DNA of 27,315 nucleotides from Phialocephala subalpina (Eukaryota; Ascomycota; Leotiomycetes; Helotiales; Mollisiaceae): positions 1,065,914-1,093,228 of the forward strand of contig FJOG01000021.1 of the NCBI GenBank assembly GCA_900073065.1, given 5' to 3'. How positions within the stretch are numbered: the stretch's first letter is position 1; each line of letters starts with the position of its first letter. The notes beneath the pieces were generated by a model. That model ran no database searches. It saw nothing but the letters and a program-made list of their open reading frames with translations, and had not been told where the DNA came from. A program made the position numbers and the translations under genes. Positions 9,557 to 19,380 of the stretch are shown piece by piece.

Positions 9557-11440
9557 CTAGCGTTTCTCAAAGTGGACGGAAGGTTGACTTCCGTCGGTCG
9601 AAGACTTTCCTGAAATTTGGGCATCGAACATCTTCTCATCCAGATGTGGAAGGCTCGGACTCGATTTGCCATCGTGTCCGTCTGTTTCTTCTTGGGCTTT
9701 GCTGTTCTCTTCATCCTTCTCCTCGTGGACAGTAGGCGGGTTGAGGTTTTCTTGCCATATCCCCTTGGACACTGAGCCTCTTACGCTGGAGGGTGATGCG
9801 CCTGAGATAGAAGCTCCGCCAGTGTAGACTCGAGCGATACTTGGACGTTGCAGTCCAGCATCCGATTTCTCGAGGTCCGTATTGATGTAGCCAAAAGTTG
9901 CCTTGGTGAAGTGGTCTCTGTCTTTCGCTGGCTTTCCCTTGATCGTTTGCTCACCTGCATCAAACGCCGAAACTCTTGCGGGGTGTATCATCCATTCTAA
10001 TTTACCATCCGGAATGTAAACTTGACTGAGCCTTGACTTATGCCGTCTCAGAAAACAGAAGTAACGGCCGGTCTGCCCAATAGTCAATAAGGTCAGGGCG
10101 ATGATCACTGCCAAGAAGACAACGGAGAGTTGAACTGTGTCCATCCAGACGCTGACTCTTCTCAAGGACGGAAAAGAATCAATGGTGTTGACTGTGACCA
10201 TGTATGCCTGGTAAAATCTAAGTAAAACCTCAGGTGTAGGCGTCGAAACAGGCTCGTGTTTGCTGTCCGTTTCCTCCATCGGATATACCCAAAAGGAGGC
10301 ATATCCCATAGCAATTGAAAGTGTGTCATTCGTCCAGATCCAAGGTACTGCCGTGTCCTTCGAAACTTCGGGCTTTCGAGAGATATCGCATTCTACTCTC
10401 GTATAACTCGCATTGCCGACTGGCCCCATTGGCTTTCTCGAGCTCGATGATGCTTGTCCGGGCATGGAGTCTTTTGATACTCCAAAATTTTGGGCGTGAA
10501 GGACCGACATCGAAAGATGCATTGTTTCATTGTTTGTGTTCATTCGATCATCTGTCGCGGGATCAGATTGAATCAAGACGAAGAACAACACGTCTTTGAT
10601 AGGGACAGGGTCTGAAAAGTTCTGCCAGCTGAAGTAGTAGACCTCTCGCCTATTTGATGCGCCCAGCCAGGGTGGGTCATAGGTGTCCGCGAACACAGGA
10701 AAGGCTTCGATTGGCTCGTAGAAGGTGTAGTTGCCAGAAGATGTGACGTTATGCAGGACCGTCTCGGCTGTGTAGTTGCATACCATGCTCCATGTCGGAT
10801 TCCATTCGCGCGAAACATAAGTCCAATCTGCAGTTGAGGTTGGTAGGTAGTCAAGCAGCTGGTCATTCGGGAATTCAGCCCGATCCAAACTCTGAATTGT
10901 ATCGTTCCACAGAACTTGAGCTAGCTGCAGATTTGCCGTCGAGCGATTAACGTTTGCCGTTTCAAGAACTTCGAGCCGACTCGACTGAACTGTGAGAGTG
11001 CTTCTGAGGGAAACCTTGGCAATAGGACCAGACAACATAGTGGCGAGGGTTATCCCTGTGACAACGAACAGTTGAAGGAGGAGGCGCCAATTCTCCTTGT
11101 TGAAAATGCGCCTACGTAGCACTGCGATGGCATCCCATCCATCGCCAGGACCCGCAACAGTGAATAACGTAGACAAGGGATCTGCTTTGCCTCGTAGTAT
11201 CCTCGAGCCGCAACGCTGCCACCAATATCGAGAGAACGCCCATATGCCGACGGTACCCAGGATAGAGATGACAACATTAAGAGCCGCCTGGACGCTGGCT
11301 AAGTCCCACCGTGTGGAGAGACTGATCCATGCAGCTGTCATGGTGGAGATACCTCTTCGGTTGGTATGGAGAAAGCGTCTGATTGCATACGGAGCTAATG
11401 TGGGAGTTGTGATTGGGATACCGAAAATGAAGTGCCACAT
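9557..11440 (-). CDS. large glycoprotein-like membrane protein, unknown function
   Basis: This is a single frame of 627 residues with no intron needed. Hydrophobic helices lie at about residues 50-72 (VVISILGTVGIWAFSRYWW) and 119-140 (LLQLFVVTGITLATMLSG), with a third near residues 446-467 (LSVVFLAVIIALTLLTIG). The roughly 300 residues between helices 2 and 3 carry many N-glycosylation sequons (NRS, NDT, NYT, NVT, NFS, NET, NAS) and Trp/Tyr-rich segments, as expected of an extracellular domain. The roughly 160-residue C-terminal tail is Ser/Glu/Lys rich, probably cytosolic and disordered. This two-helix, glycosylated ectodomain, one-helix layout recurs in fungal hypothetical membrane proteins. 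I know no function for it. The start at the first ATG is plausible, though MTAAW at residue 34 is an alternative. Confidence 0.75.
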   Translation of the reverse strand: MWHFIFGIPITTPTLAPYAIRRFLHTNRRGISTMTAAWISLSTRWDLASVQAALNVVISILGTVGIWAFSRYWWQRCGSRILRGKADPLSTLFTVAGPGDGWDAIAVLRRRIFNKENWRLLLQLFVVTGITLATMLSGPIAKVSLRSTLTVQSSRLEVLETANVNRSTANLQLAQVLWNDTIQSLDRAEFPNDQLLDYLPTSTADWTYVSREWNPTWSMVCNYTAETVLHNVTSSGNYTFYEPIEAFPVFADTYDPPWLGASNRREVYYFSWQNFSDPVPIKDVLFFVLIQSDPATDDRMNTNNETMHLSMSVLHAQNFGVSKDSMPGQASSSSRKPMGPVGNASYTRVECDISRKPEVSKDTAVPWIWTNDTLSIAMGYASFWVYPMEETDSKHEPVSTPTPEVLLRFYQAYMVTVNTIDSFPSLRRVSVWMDTVQLSVVFLAVIIALTLLTIGQTGRYFCFLRRHKSRLSQVYIPDGKLEWMIHPARVSAFDAGEQTIKGKPAKDRDHFTKATFGYINTDLEKSDAGLQRPSIARVYTGGASISGASPSSVRGSVSKGIWQENLNPPTVHEEKDEENSKAQEETDGHDGKSSPSLPHLDEKMFDAQISGKSSTDGSQPSVHFEKR

Positions 11441-12438
11441 GAATGTCCCGAGAAGCTGGTTAGGCTTCTTTCTTATAAGAACTTCATATCTCGTCTGGGT
11501 CTTTCGTTTGGGTCGGCGAGGCCGAGGCAGAGACAGAATCCTAAACCTAAAGCCACAGCCTCACGGCAAGCAGGAAAGGGCATTCCTTCCTCTAGTCCAA
11601 GGAAACGAATCATATTGCTGGCACTGCCACAACTTGTAAACTTGAGGCTTCAAACGCAGCAGGCTATCTCAAAGTTTTCTGGATGTTGCAAAAATGCTTC
11701 GATGCATGACACGGGACTGAGGTTCTCCACACTTAGCAAGGCTGCAAAGTGCCCAATGGATCAACGCCGGTTCAATGCCGGTTGAACGAACCACAACGCC
11801 ATGTTGCCCGGTTTCTTTGAGGACACGTCATGAAGCAGTCTGCAACCTTTGACTAGTGAGCAAATGGAATAGAGGGGTCCACACACGTGTTTGACAACGC
11901 ACACAATGGGTGTAGAACAGTAGTTTACGATTCGAACATTATTTCCTTCGATATAGGGCGGGGCTCAAGCCACTATGCAGCTTCGTGGAGGCGGCCTCTC
12001 ACAAAATTCCTAGCGACAGAAGGAGTGCAGATGCACACACTGCACCTCAATCAGTCATCCGATCAGCATGGAGCTGGGCTTCTTTCAGACACACAACTCG
12101 GGCGAGGGTTTAGACAGGAGCCGCATGTGAAATCTGCCTATAGATCTGCCCATCATTCTGCCTAAGGTCCGCTTCGCCATCCCGCTTTATCAACTTTTGG
12201 AATTGACTCACATCTGAACAAACCGGGTACGTGGTGCTTTCAGCGAGAGGACTAGCTCTTTAAATAACGCTGATGGGACGTGTTGAACAGATTGACAGGC
12301 TATCACTGATCGCCTAAGATTGTCCCTGGGCAACATTTTGAAATCGATTCGATTCTAAGAACTCAAGTGCGTAATGATGCTAATAGGAGTGGGTCCTTGT
12401 TTGAACAGAGCTGATGAAAATAGATTTTCCCTCATCGA
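11441..12438. other. long intergenic region
   Basis: This kilobase lies upstream of the 627-residue membrane protein (minus) and of a small plus-strand ORF. Several plus-strand frames cross it (11097-11785, 11887-12165), but the first is antisense to the membrane gene and none shows a domain, signal or splice structure. A near-repeat pair, GCCGGTTCAA and GCCGGTTGAA, sits at about 11766-11785. I see no supported gene. Confidence 0.4.
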
Positions 12439-12639
12439 ATGAGCCTGGCGCATAAAATGCCCGAAATCACCAAAACTCAAGAAGTTCCGAAGGAAAAGGA
12501 GCAGCCGTGGAGGGCGGTTTGGCCTGCTCCTGAGTCAACCTCAAAGCCACAAGCAGGAAGAAAGCGTGCAGGCAGTGGTGGATTCGCTGGAAAGGTTGCA
12601 TATAATGATCAGAACGAGGCTGTCCTTCAGAAGAAGTAA
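12439..12639 (+). CDS. possible small hydrophilic protein
   Basis: This is a 66-codon frame with ATG, rich in Lys, Glu, Pro and Ala. It has a central PWRAVWPAPE and a C-terminal AGSGGFAGKVAYNDQNEA segment. No signal peptide, helix or domain is seen. The composition is that of a disordered small protein, and the clean ATG-to-TAA frame lies in otherwise empty sequence. It converges on the AsaB-like gene 150 bp downstream. It could equally be chance. Confidence 0.3.
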   Translation: MSLAHKMPEITKTQEVPKEKEQPWRAVWPAPESTSKPQAGRKRAGSGGFAGKVAYNDQNEAVLQKK

Positions 12640-12788
12640 TCTGGGTTTAACGTCAATGTCATTGCTTGCTTGAATTCGTACCCAATTGGTGCCTGTATGA
12701 CGGGTTGGACAGACTTGATTGTGTTTGATTGAATGGAAGCTTCGTGTGGTATTTTCTCACTGAATGAATACACAATCGCTTTGTTGCC

Positions 12789-13895
12789 TCATGTAAAGAA
12801 TACAAAAGCTCTCAGCTCGAAGCTGGCTCTTGGTAATGCATCTTTATCTGCCTTAGGGTTGAAAAAGCTTGAGTGGGCGACTCCTGGTAAAAACATCAGT
12901 CGGAAATTCAATATGGCTCGGCCCACCACGTATTTGACATCGGGGAAGAGGCCCACATACCTCCACCTCCAGGAATATCAGAATCCGTTTGTCGATGCAT
13001 GATTATCTCGTCGTCACGCAGATCTTTGAAGTAGTACCATTCATGATTGGGGCTGTATGACACCCTCTCGTTTTCGGTGAAGCTATTGTAGAACACTACA
13101 TCTGCCGCGATGGTTTCCGCTACATAGTCAATGGTACGTGAGTCGCAGAGTGCTAGTGGCCAGTCATTACCCGGTCCTTGGAAGGACTTCCAAAAGCTGT
13201 ACATCTCAGTCTCAAAACACGACGATTCGAAGTCTCGCTGGGTAACTAACTTGACCGTCACCAAGCGTCTGTATTGAACTGGTGACATCTTGAATGCTGC
13301 CTGAGCTGTCCGTACAGCAGATTCATAGGAAAAGTCTGACGCAGAAAAATGAGCTTGCGACGTGGGCTGGGCAAAGTTGGGGCCCACCGATATGAACGAG
13401 CGTAGCAGGCTGAGTGACCTCAGAAGATTCTTCTTCAGTAACATCAGGAAAATTTGCGTGTCTTTTGCGTAGCTTGACGCAATGTCACCAAAAGATCTCG
13501 GATCTGATTGATCAGTGCATACATACGCCATGCTCCAGCAGCTTTATTTCAGCTGCGTTAGGAAACGTTTTCCAGATCAATTTCTGAATTGCGGGCCAGA
13601 ATAGCTCCTCGACTTTCTTTTCATTGTGAAAATCGGCCGCTGTGAACCTAAGTCCAGTATTCATCAATGAGAACCCATACTCGTCGAAACTTGGAGAGTC
13701 TTGGAATGGTCGAAAGTTGTGAATCTCAACAGGCCTGGATTCGTTCTCCATGTTTGTTTTGGGAATGGCCCCGCCAGTATCGTACCTGAGGTGGTATGGC
13801 TTTTCATGCTCGTGTTTTGGATCTTTGACGAGGAACTTAAGTTCTGTATGAATACTGTCCTCAGCAGTGCCATTATCCTCAACACCCGAAGCCAT
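12789..13895 (-). CDS. AsaB/GA4-desaturase-like 2-oxoglutarate oxygenase
   Basis: Proposed exons are 13527-13895, 12961-13432 and 12789-12883, about 311 residues. Intron 2 (12884-12960, GTATGT...CAG) is secure, because removing it joins QTDSDIPGGG to GVAHSSFFNP. Intron 1 (13433-13526, donor GTATGT, acceptor AAG) is less certain by a few codons. Family hallmarks are TELKFLVKDP and KPYHLRYDTGG near the N-terminus, GPGNDWPLALCD, HEWYYFKD, HRQTDSD, and the C-terminal GVAHSSF...FELRAFVFF. These identify the fungal GA4-desaturase/AsaB/cephalosporin-methoxylase-like family of Fe(II)/2-oxoglutarate oxygenases, many of which sit in secondary-metabolite loci. The C-terminal His and Arg that should bind iron and 2-oxoglutarate are present. 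The first-ligand motif reads AHFSASD instead of the usual AHxD. The start ATG (MASGVEDN) is the nearest before homology begins. The product is cytosolic and its substrate is unknown. Confidence 0.83.
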
Positions 13896-14273
13896 ATCGG
13901 TGGCTTGTAATCCAGCCGCAGTCGAAGTCTCCGATACTGATGTAGCTGTCGTTGACACTAGAGTTATAATTATTCCTTCCCGATATTCGACCAAGGACAA
14001 CGGGTCTGGGAAAAGGCTGAATGGAGCTGATTATAGCGTCGAGCATATGCGGGGTGACTAAGCCGAAGTTCTCAAAGGGCATGGGCGTGCTTTCCTTCGG
14101 TGCTCGAAAGCCGTCCATTTCCGACCTCACAGCCTCGCAGATCTAGTGGCTGAGGCAGTTGAGCTTTGATTGGTGGTATGCATGACTACCCATACAAGTA
14201 TCCTTGAACGTTCCCATCTAAAGAAAGACCAGACTGCCTCTGATGAATTACGAACTTGCTCCAGGCAGATTTT
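13896..14273. other. spacer between oxygenase and amidase genes
   Basis: These 378 bases separate the 3' end of the amidase from the start of the AsaB-like gene on the same strand and must hold the latter's promoter. A minus-strand frame (13879-14130) overlaps the oxygenase start in another phase. Its first 50 residues (for example FENFGLVTPHMLDAI) look moderately protein-like, so an extra 5' exon cannot be excluded. Confidence 0.4.
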
Positions 14274-16295
14274 TCAGATGTGCTTTTTTATCACGACGTC
14301 GGCAAGCTCTGTAGTGGGAAGAATGTATGGCTGCACCTTGTCCCTGACCATTGTCCTTTGCTCAAATGCGTAAGCCATGCCGATGAGTTTCTCCTCGCTG
14401 AATCTTGCCCCGAGGAAACTAATCCCGAACCTAGAGAAGTAAATCGGTCAGATCAATATCGAATAATCATTTGTAGTTTAACGTACGGAATATTTGGAGC
14501 ATATTGGACCAATCCCCATGAATCCTTCACAACTGGTGTATCAGATGGATAAGATCCCAAGGGTACAGTTATAATGGGTGTGCCCACCGGGGATGCCCAG
14601 TCGGGTGCCCATCTCGCTGGCAGGATCACAGCATCGAGGTTGTTTCGATCTAGCGCACCTAGTAGACCTCCCTCGCCGCCATAATATAACACTTGTTGAT
14701 AAGCTGCCCAGAAACGAGGGTCCGTATTGTTCCAACTCTGCAAGCTCTGATCCCATAGGCCGGTGTCTCTTGCAGGGTAGTCCTCTAGAGGGAATGACTG
14801 AGTGAAGTCGCGTAAGACAGCCAGGGATGTGATGTTCTTTGGGTTGTACGTCAAGGACTTCAGATATGTTTGCAGGTTGACCACGAAGTCGGCGCCGGCA
14901 ACTGCAAGTGGCAATGACGAGTTCCTATATTCGGCCGCCGCGGTGAAGTTGGTGTCCTCCACAATTATAGCACCAGCGGCTTCCAGGACGTCCAGTGCTT
15001 GCTCAAAGGCCTCGATCATCGGTGCGCTCGTGTTGCTTGTCCTCAGGGCAATGACATTGCGAGGAATGCCGAGTCGAAGACCGGAGAGTCCGGAAAGCTT
15101 GCACGCGGCAATATAGTTTGGTATGGTCCCGTCCGGAATGGCAGACGTGTAGTTGTCACGCGTATCTACACCAGCAATAGCCTGCAGAATATAAGCTGCA
15201 TCCTTGACCGTTCTGGTCAAAGGTCCAACGGTATCTTCATGCTCGCTGATGGGGATAACGAGATGCCTAGATGTCAGTCCCACAGCTGCGGGCAAGTCAA
15301 TTGCAGTCCTCGTCGGAAAATTGTATGGTAATTGAACATACTTGGTTTGATGCCAACTAGGTTGTTGAGCTGGGAAGGAGATGTGATCGAACCGTCTGTC
15401 TCGGTTCCCAAGCATCCTAGAGCCAGACCAAGTCTTCGCGAAAATTAGAATCGGCCTCACTTGAAATTGGTTACTTACGCAGATGCTACAGCACTTCCAC
15501 TTGAACTTCCTTGAGGGTCTTGGTTCGGGTAATAAGGGCCGTAAACTTGGCCACCTAGCGAAGACCAACCATTGCTTGAATCGAGTGATCTAAAATTTGC
15601 CCATTGACTGAGATTGGCCTTTCCGAGTAGAATTGCTCCTGCAGCTCGAAGTTTCTTCGCAACAGTAGCATCTCTTGGGACTGTCGCACCTAGAAGTGCC
15701 CAGGAACCAGCTAGAGAACGTGAGCTGACATTCAAAGGTCCCAACAGTTGAGGGCTTGCCTGTGTTGTTCATCTTGTCTTTGGTGGCAATATTATTCTTG
15801 ATAAGGATAGGAATTCCATGAAGGGGTCTAGCAACGTCAGCTAATTGCCCGTCAAAGTCTTGGGTAATTCTTACCCACGAATAGTTCCTGCTGATCGCTC
15901 CAGGTCCAGCTTCGCTGCAATGGTCAGAGCATCTGGATTGATTTCAGTCACAGCATGGACAGTCTCATTGACTTCAGCTATCCTAGAGAGGTATGCCTAG
16001 TCCCAGTCGTCAGTAGAAACTCGGAAATCAACGAAGCCTTCGTACACACCTTGACTAGATCGACGCTGGTGAACTTTTTGCAAGCAAGTCCCTCGGTGAG
16101 TATTTCGATGGTGGCGTTTATCAACGATGGAAATTCCTCCGATTTTTCTATTACAATCAGTCTAGGACAAACTGTTCCTGGAAACTTTCACACACCCACT
16201 GAATTTGAAGATCTGAATATCAGCACCGCACTGACACTCCCCACAACTAACAAAAGGAGCACGACAACACTTGAGCGTAGACTTCTGTGCTTCAT
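14274..16295 (-). CDS. secreted amidase (amidase-signature family), eight exons
   Basis: Exons are 16196-16295, 16050-16147, 15875-15996, 15760-15827, 15479-15710, 15342-15433, 14487-15285 and 14274-14430. Introns are 45-56 bp, and the frame is kept throughout to give 555 residues. The start gives a signal peptide (MKHRSLRSS then VVVLLLLVVGSVSA). The amidase-signature core is complete: the catalytic Lys in AILLGKANLSQW, the Ser-rich motif QGSSSGSAVA with the cis-Ser, the nucleophile Ser in GTETDGSITSP, and GIKPTVGLTSRHLVIP and HEDTVGPLTRTVKDAA downstream. The C-terminal PFGISFLGARFSEEKLIG is also typical. The enzyme hydrolyses amide bonds, and the signal peptide with several NxS/T sequons points to secretion. 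Intron 4 (15711-15759) starts with GC, not GT. The gene lies tandem with the AsaB-like gene. The gene looks intact. Confidence 0.9.
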
Positions 16296-17011
16296 TGTAT
16301 CCTCGGATGTATCTGAACTCGGCAGAAGGTTGTATTCTGCGGTAGCATCGCGGAAGTGAGGCAATATATATCCAGCAAAGAGACGTGCCAACCCCAGCCG
16401 GAGGCGCCTAAAAAGGGATGGGAGCATGAGCCTAGGGTGTACAGCATATCATCGAAGAATAGCAATTCGTATGGTTTCAGAGCTCCAAAGATCGTCCAGC
16501 CATAGAGCGCGGAGCCTGCTAGTCGGCCTTTCGAGCCGGCGATGCATATGTATGAGGTTCTCGGGTCAATGTTGTGTTTTCGTCCGGCTCCAACGTGTCA
16601 ACGCCCTGCAGTGCTGTCTCCAGCTGCGGCCATGGTAGATGTATGACTAAGCTGCTCAAGGTCCAACATCCCCTCAAAGTCGTCAATTATCAGGCGACGT
16701 AATGTCGGTAAACAATTGAAGAAGATATTTTGGCTGGCACCACTGAGGTTTGTGCAGCACCTCTAACCTTACAGGACCCCGGATTTCGGCTCCCACCGCA
16801 GTTTATCCGACACCTCGGTTTGCCCCCCGCGATTACTCTCTCACCTCACCCCTCACTACCACCACAATGCTCGTCCCTCCATGAACACGAAGCCCTTCCC
16901 ATGCCACCGACTCTCTCCGACCCAGCATTCACGAACTACACCCTCTCCCAAACCGCCTGTCCAGTCCTCATCCACAACACCTTCCCTCACTCCCGAACTC
17001 GAACATCGACC
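16296..17011. other. divergent intergenic region, amidase and hydratase
   Basis: This is the shared upstream region of the amidase (minus) and the enoyl-CoA hydratase (plus). The hydratase frame stays open back to 16730, but only from a TTG. An ATG at 16901 would add 37 residues. The right half (about 16840-17010) is strikingly C-rich on the plus strand, like the 5' part of the hydratase gene, and is probably its leader. The amidase frame also stays open upstream to 16427. Confidence 0.45.
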
Positions 17012-17851
17012 ATGTCCTCCCAAGCCACGAAACCAACTTTTACAACCACTCCTCTCCCACAGGTCGCGGATGTAGCAATATCTTTCCCGACACCCTCCAT
17101 CCTCCTCATAACCCTCAATCGTCCAAAAGATCTCAATTGCATCAATAACCTCGGGCACCACCAACTCGACGCGCTGTATCGATGGTACGACAACGAACCC
17201 TCTCTCCTCTGCGCAATCCTGACTGGAAATGGACGAGCATTCTGTGCCGGTGCAGACCTCAAGGAGTGGAACCAAGCAAATCAAGAAAACAAGGCGAGGA
17301 TACAACCACCAAGTGGATTTGGCGGTCTCAGTCGGAGGAGCGGAAAGAAGCCTGTTATCTGTGCTGTGAACGGTATATGTTTCGGTGGAGGATGTGAGAT
17401 GATCATAAATGCCGACATCGTAGTCGCGGATCAAGGGGCACAATTCGGACTTCCTGAAGTGAAGATTGGTGTTGTTGCTCTGGCTGGAGCGTTGACGAGG
17501 TTGACGAGGACGGTGGGGAAGCAGAGGGCGATGGAGATGGCGCTTACGGGGAGGACATTGAGTGCTGATGAGGCGAGGGAGTGGGGTATTGTGAATAGGG
17601 TTGTTCAGAAAGGGACATGTGTGGAGGAGGCGATTAAGATGGCGGGGTTGATTGCTGCGAATAGTCCGGATAGTGTTATTGTGAGTAGGGAAGGGATCAA
17701 GATGGGATGGGAAGGAGTGGGTGCCGAGGAGGGAACGAGGTTGGTTATGGAGAATTGGTATAGTAGGATGGATGGTGGTGAGAATATGAAGGAGGGAGTG
17801 AGAAGCTTCGTCGAGAAGAGGAAGCCAAGGTGGGTTTCAAGCAAGTTGTGA
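17012..17851 (+). CDS. peroxisomal enoyl-CoA hydratase/isomerase
   Basis: This is a single exon of 279 residues from MSSQATK. An in-frame ATG at 16901 would give 316. The crotonase fold is shown by LITLNRPKDLNCIN (residues 32-45), the oxyanion-hole segment AFCAGADLKEW (76-86), AVNGICFGGGCEM (118-130) and FGLPEVKIGV (145-154). Glu129 and Glu149 lie at the positions of the two catalytic acids of hydratases. The chain ends in SKL, a textbook type 1 peroxisomal targeting signal, so it should act in the peroxisome on acyl-CoA esters, in beta-oxidation or in a side pathway. PTS1 hydratases also occur in fungal secondary-metabolite loci, but nothing here proves that. The 5' third uses C-ending codons and the 3' half G-rich codons, an unusual internal shift. 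The gene is divergent from the amidase. Confidence 0.9.
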   Translation: MSSQATKPTFTTTPLPQVADVAISFPTPSILLITLNRPKDLNCINNLGHHQLDALYRWYDNEPSLLCAILTGNGRAFCAGADLKEWNQANQENKARIQPPSGFGGLSRRSGKKPVICAVNGICFGGGCEMIINADIVVADQGAQFGLPEVKIGVVALAGALTRLTRTVGKQRAMEMALTGRTLSADEAREWGIVNRVVQKGTCVEEAIKMAGLIAANSPDSVIVSREGIKMGWEGVGAEEGTRLVMENWYSRMDGGENMKEGVRSFVEKRKPRWVSSKL

Positions 17852-18133
17852 AGGAATACTGCTTCAAGATCTTGGCTATTTTTTGCCTACATTGATCTCA
17901 TCCGAATCTTAACAAGCTCTTGGGACTTAATATCCCTTTCGGGATGATAGAATCGGTTGGCGGAAGAATAAAAATGTACCGATAGCAACTCGAGTGGCGA
18001 AAGGTCTCAATTTGATTGGATAAGGTTGGGACATCAAAACTATGTTGGCGCAAGAAATGCGAAAGTTCGTCGCGTTCAGGACCATCCACATATGCTAGAC
18101 CTGGTTTTCATTGTTGTTATCTTTGTCGCGTTT

Positions 18134-19130
18134 CTAGATGTTGACCAGATTGTATCCTCTTCTTAGCCTTTCGCAATCCCTGGCATCTTGAATGGTGCGG
18201 TCTACCAAATCTTTCAAGCAAGCCTGGTATCGAAGATTGGAGTGATCGGATACTGGAACCAATTCTGAACAAGTGCTCGCAACCAGTGCCGTAAGGTTTC
18301 CTTCTCTAGTAAGTAACGCTTGGAGACCCGTAGGCCGCAGCCTTCGCAAAGGCGAGAACAATATCGCTCTCTTCCGTTGACAGCACGAGCTGAACGAACT
18401 TCGGGTTGTGCCTTCCACTTGGTTCAGCTCGTGTCTGCGCGTCTGCGAAACACTCTTGAACGTAGAGTTCCGCATCTTCAAGTAGTAGAGAAACAATATT
18501 CAAGTGCCCCGCCAAAGCTGCTGCACAAAGTGGCTGCCAATTGTAGTTTGCGGGGACGAAATCGTCCTTCTTGTCTACCAAAAGACGGACAACCTCGTGG
18601 CCATTCCCCGCAGCAACTTGAAGAGCATTCCATCCGGATCTCGATACTGCTTCCTTGGAACTCTGTGATCCGATTGGTGCTCCAGGTACTGCTTTGTGCT
18701 TCTCGTATAGCTGCTGTTGACCAGCTTGTGAGCGCAACAGCATTTCCATTATCTGCTCTTGTCTGCGAAATACAACCCATGCCAAGGCGCTGTCCTCGGA
18801 GTCCGGATATTCTTGTTGATCTGCAAAGTCAAGAGCTTGGCCAAGCACTGACCTACGTGACCAGCGATTGCCTTCGCATATGGTGTATGCATTTTTCGTC
18901 TTGATGAGATATTCCACTGTAGCCAGGAGGGAGCTACGAGCTGTAAACACGTGGGATCCATGAATTGCAGAGGCTAGAGCGTTCCATCCATGCTGATTTG
19001 CAGCATTGATATTCACAATTGATAGACCCGACAAGACCTGCACAGTCAGTAATCGTCCTCGGCTAGATGCAAGCACGAACAAATCCTGGGCTTGCTGGCG
19101 TCTATTGGCAGTAATCAAGGACGTAGACAT
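18134..19130 (-). pseudogene. ankyrin-repeat protein, apparently frameshifted
   Basis: From ATG at 19130 the frame runs 274 residues to TAG at 18306. It carries ankyrin repeats: NAANQHGWNALASAIHG, SGWNALQVAAGNGHEVVRLL and NWQPLCAAALAGHLNIVSLL. At about 18322-18333, after AKAAAYG, the reading frame breaks. Continuing in the neighbouring frame gives LQALLTREGNLTALVASTC and runs 60 residues more to TAG at 18134. The joined span is one base longer than a multiple of three, so one inserted base explains the break; no intron fits because the gap is too small. Upstream of the ATG the frame is open to an apparent acceptor (ATTAG at about 19197), preceded by an ACTAAC branch sequence, so 5' exons may exist or have been lost. 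This may be a pseudogene, or a sequencing error in an intact gene of about 331 residues or more. Confidence 0.6.
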
Positions 19131-19380
19131 GGCTTCAAGGTTCGTGATTCCAGTCCGGTCAAACCATGCAAGGGCAAGTAGTATGTGAGAGAAGACTAAT
19201 TCTTCAAGTTAGTGATCATGTTAGTTTAGGAGTCATAATCAGTAGCGATGTAGAAGGGAAAACGTCACATATTAGCATAAAGCCACATCATCGATGACCC
19301 ATTAGTTCACTAGGCAGCTTAGCCTGATCGAAATGAGTAAGTAATAGTACCCTATTAGAGAGATATTCCCACTTAGCTAA

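Noticed and set aside
12908..12960. C-terminus MWASSPMSNTWWAEPY for the AsaB-like protein
   Set aside because: It is translated intron sequence. Removing the GTATGT...CAG intron gives the family's real end with GVAHSSF and FELRAF.
14453..15568. A 371-residue amidase starting at 15568
   Set aside because: Its first part is intron 5 retained and exon 6 read out of frame. Splicing restores the nucleophile motif GTETDGSI in the correct frame.
16730..17011. N-terminal extension of the enoyl-CoA hydratase from 16730
   Set aside because: The frame opens at a TTG and the added 94 residues are low-complexity Pro/Ser/Thr/His sequence outside the crotonase domain. The ATG at 17012 gives a normal length.
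16881..17443. Plus- and minus-strand frames overlapping the hydratase (for example 195 codons on the minus strand)
   Set aside because: These are antisense or off-frame shadows of a gene with strong codon bias. No domain was found.
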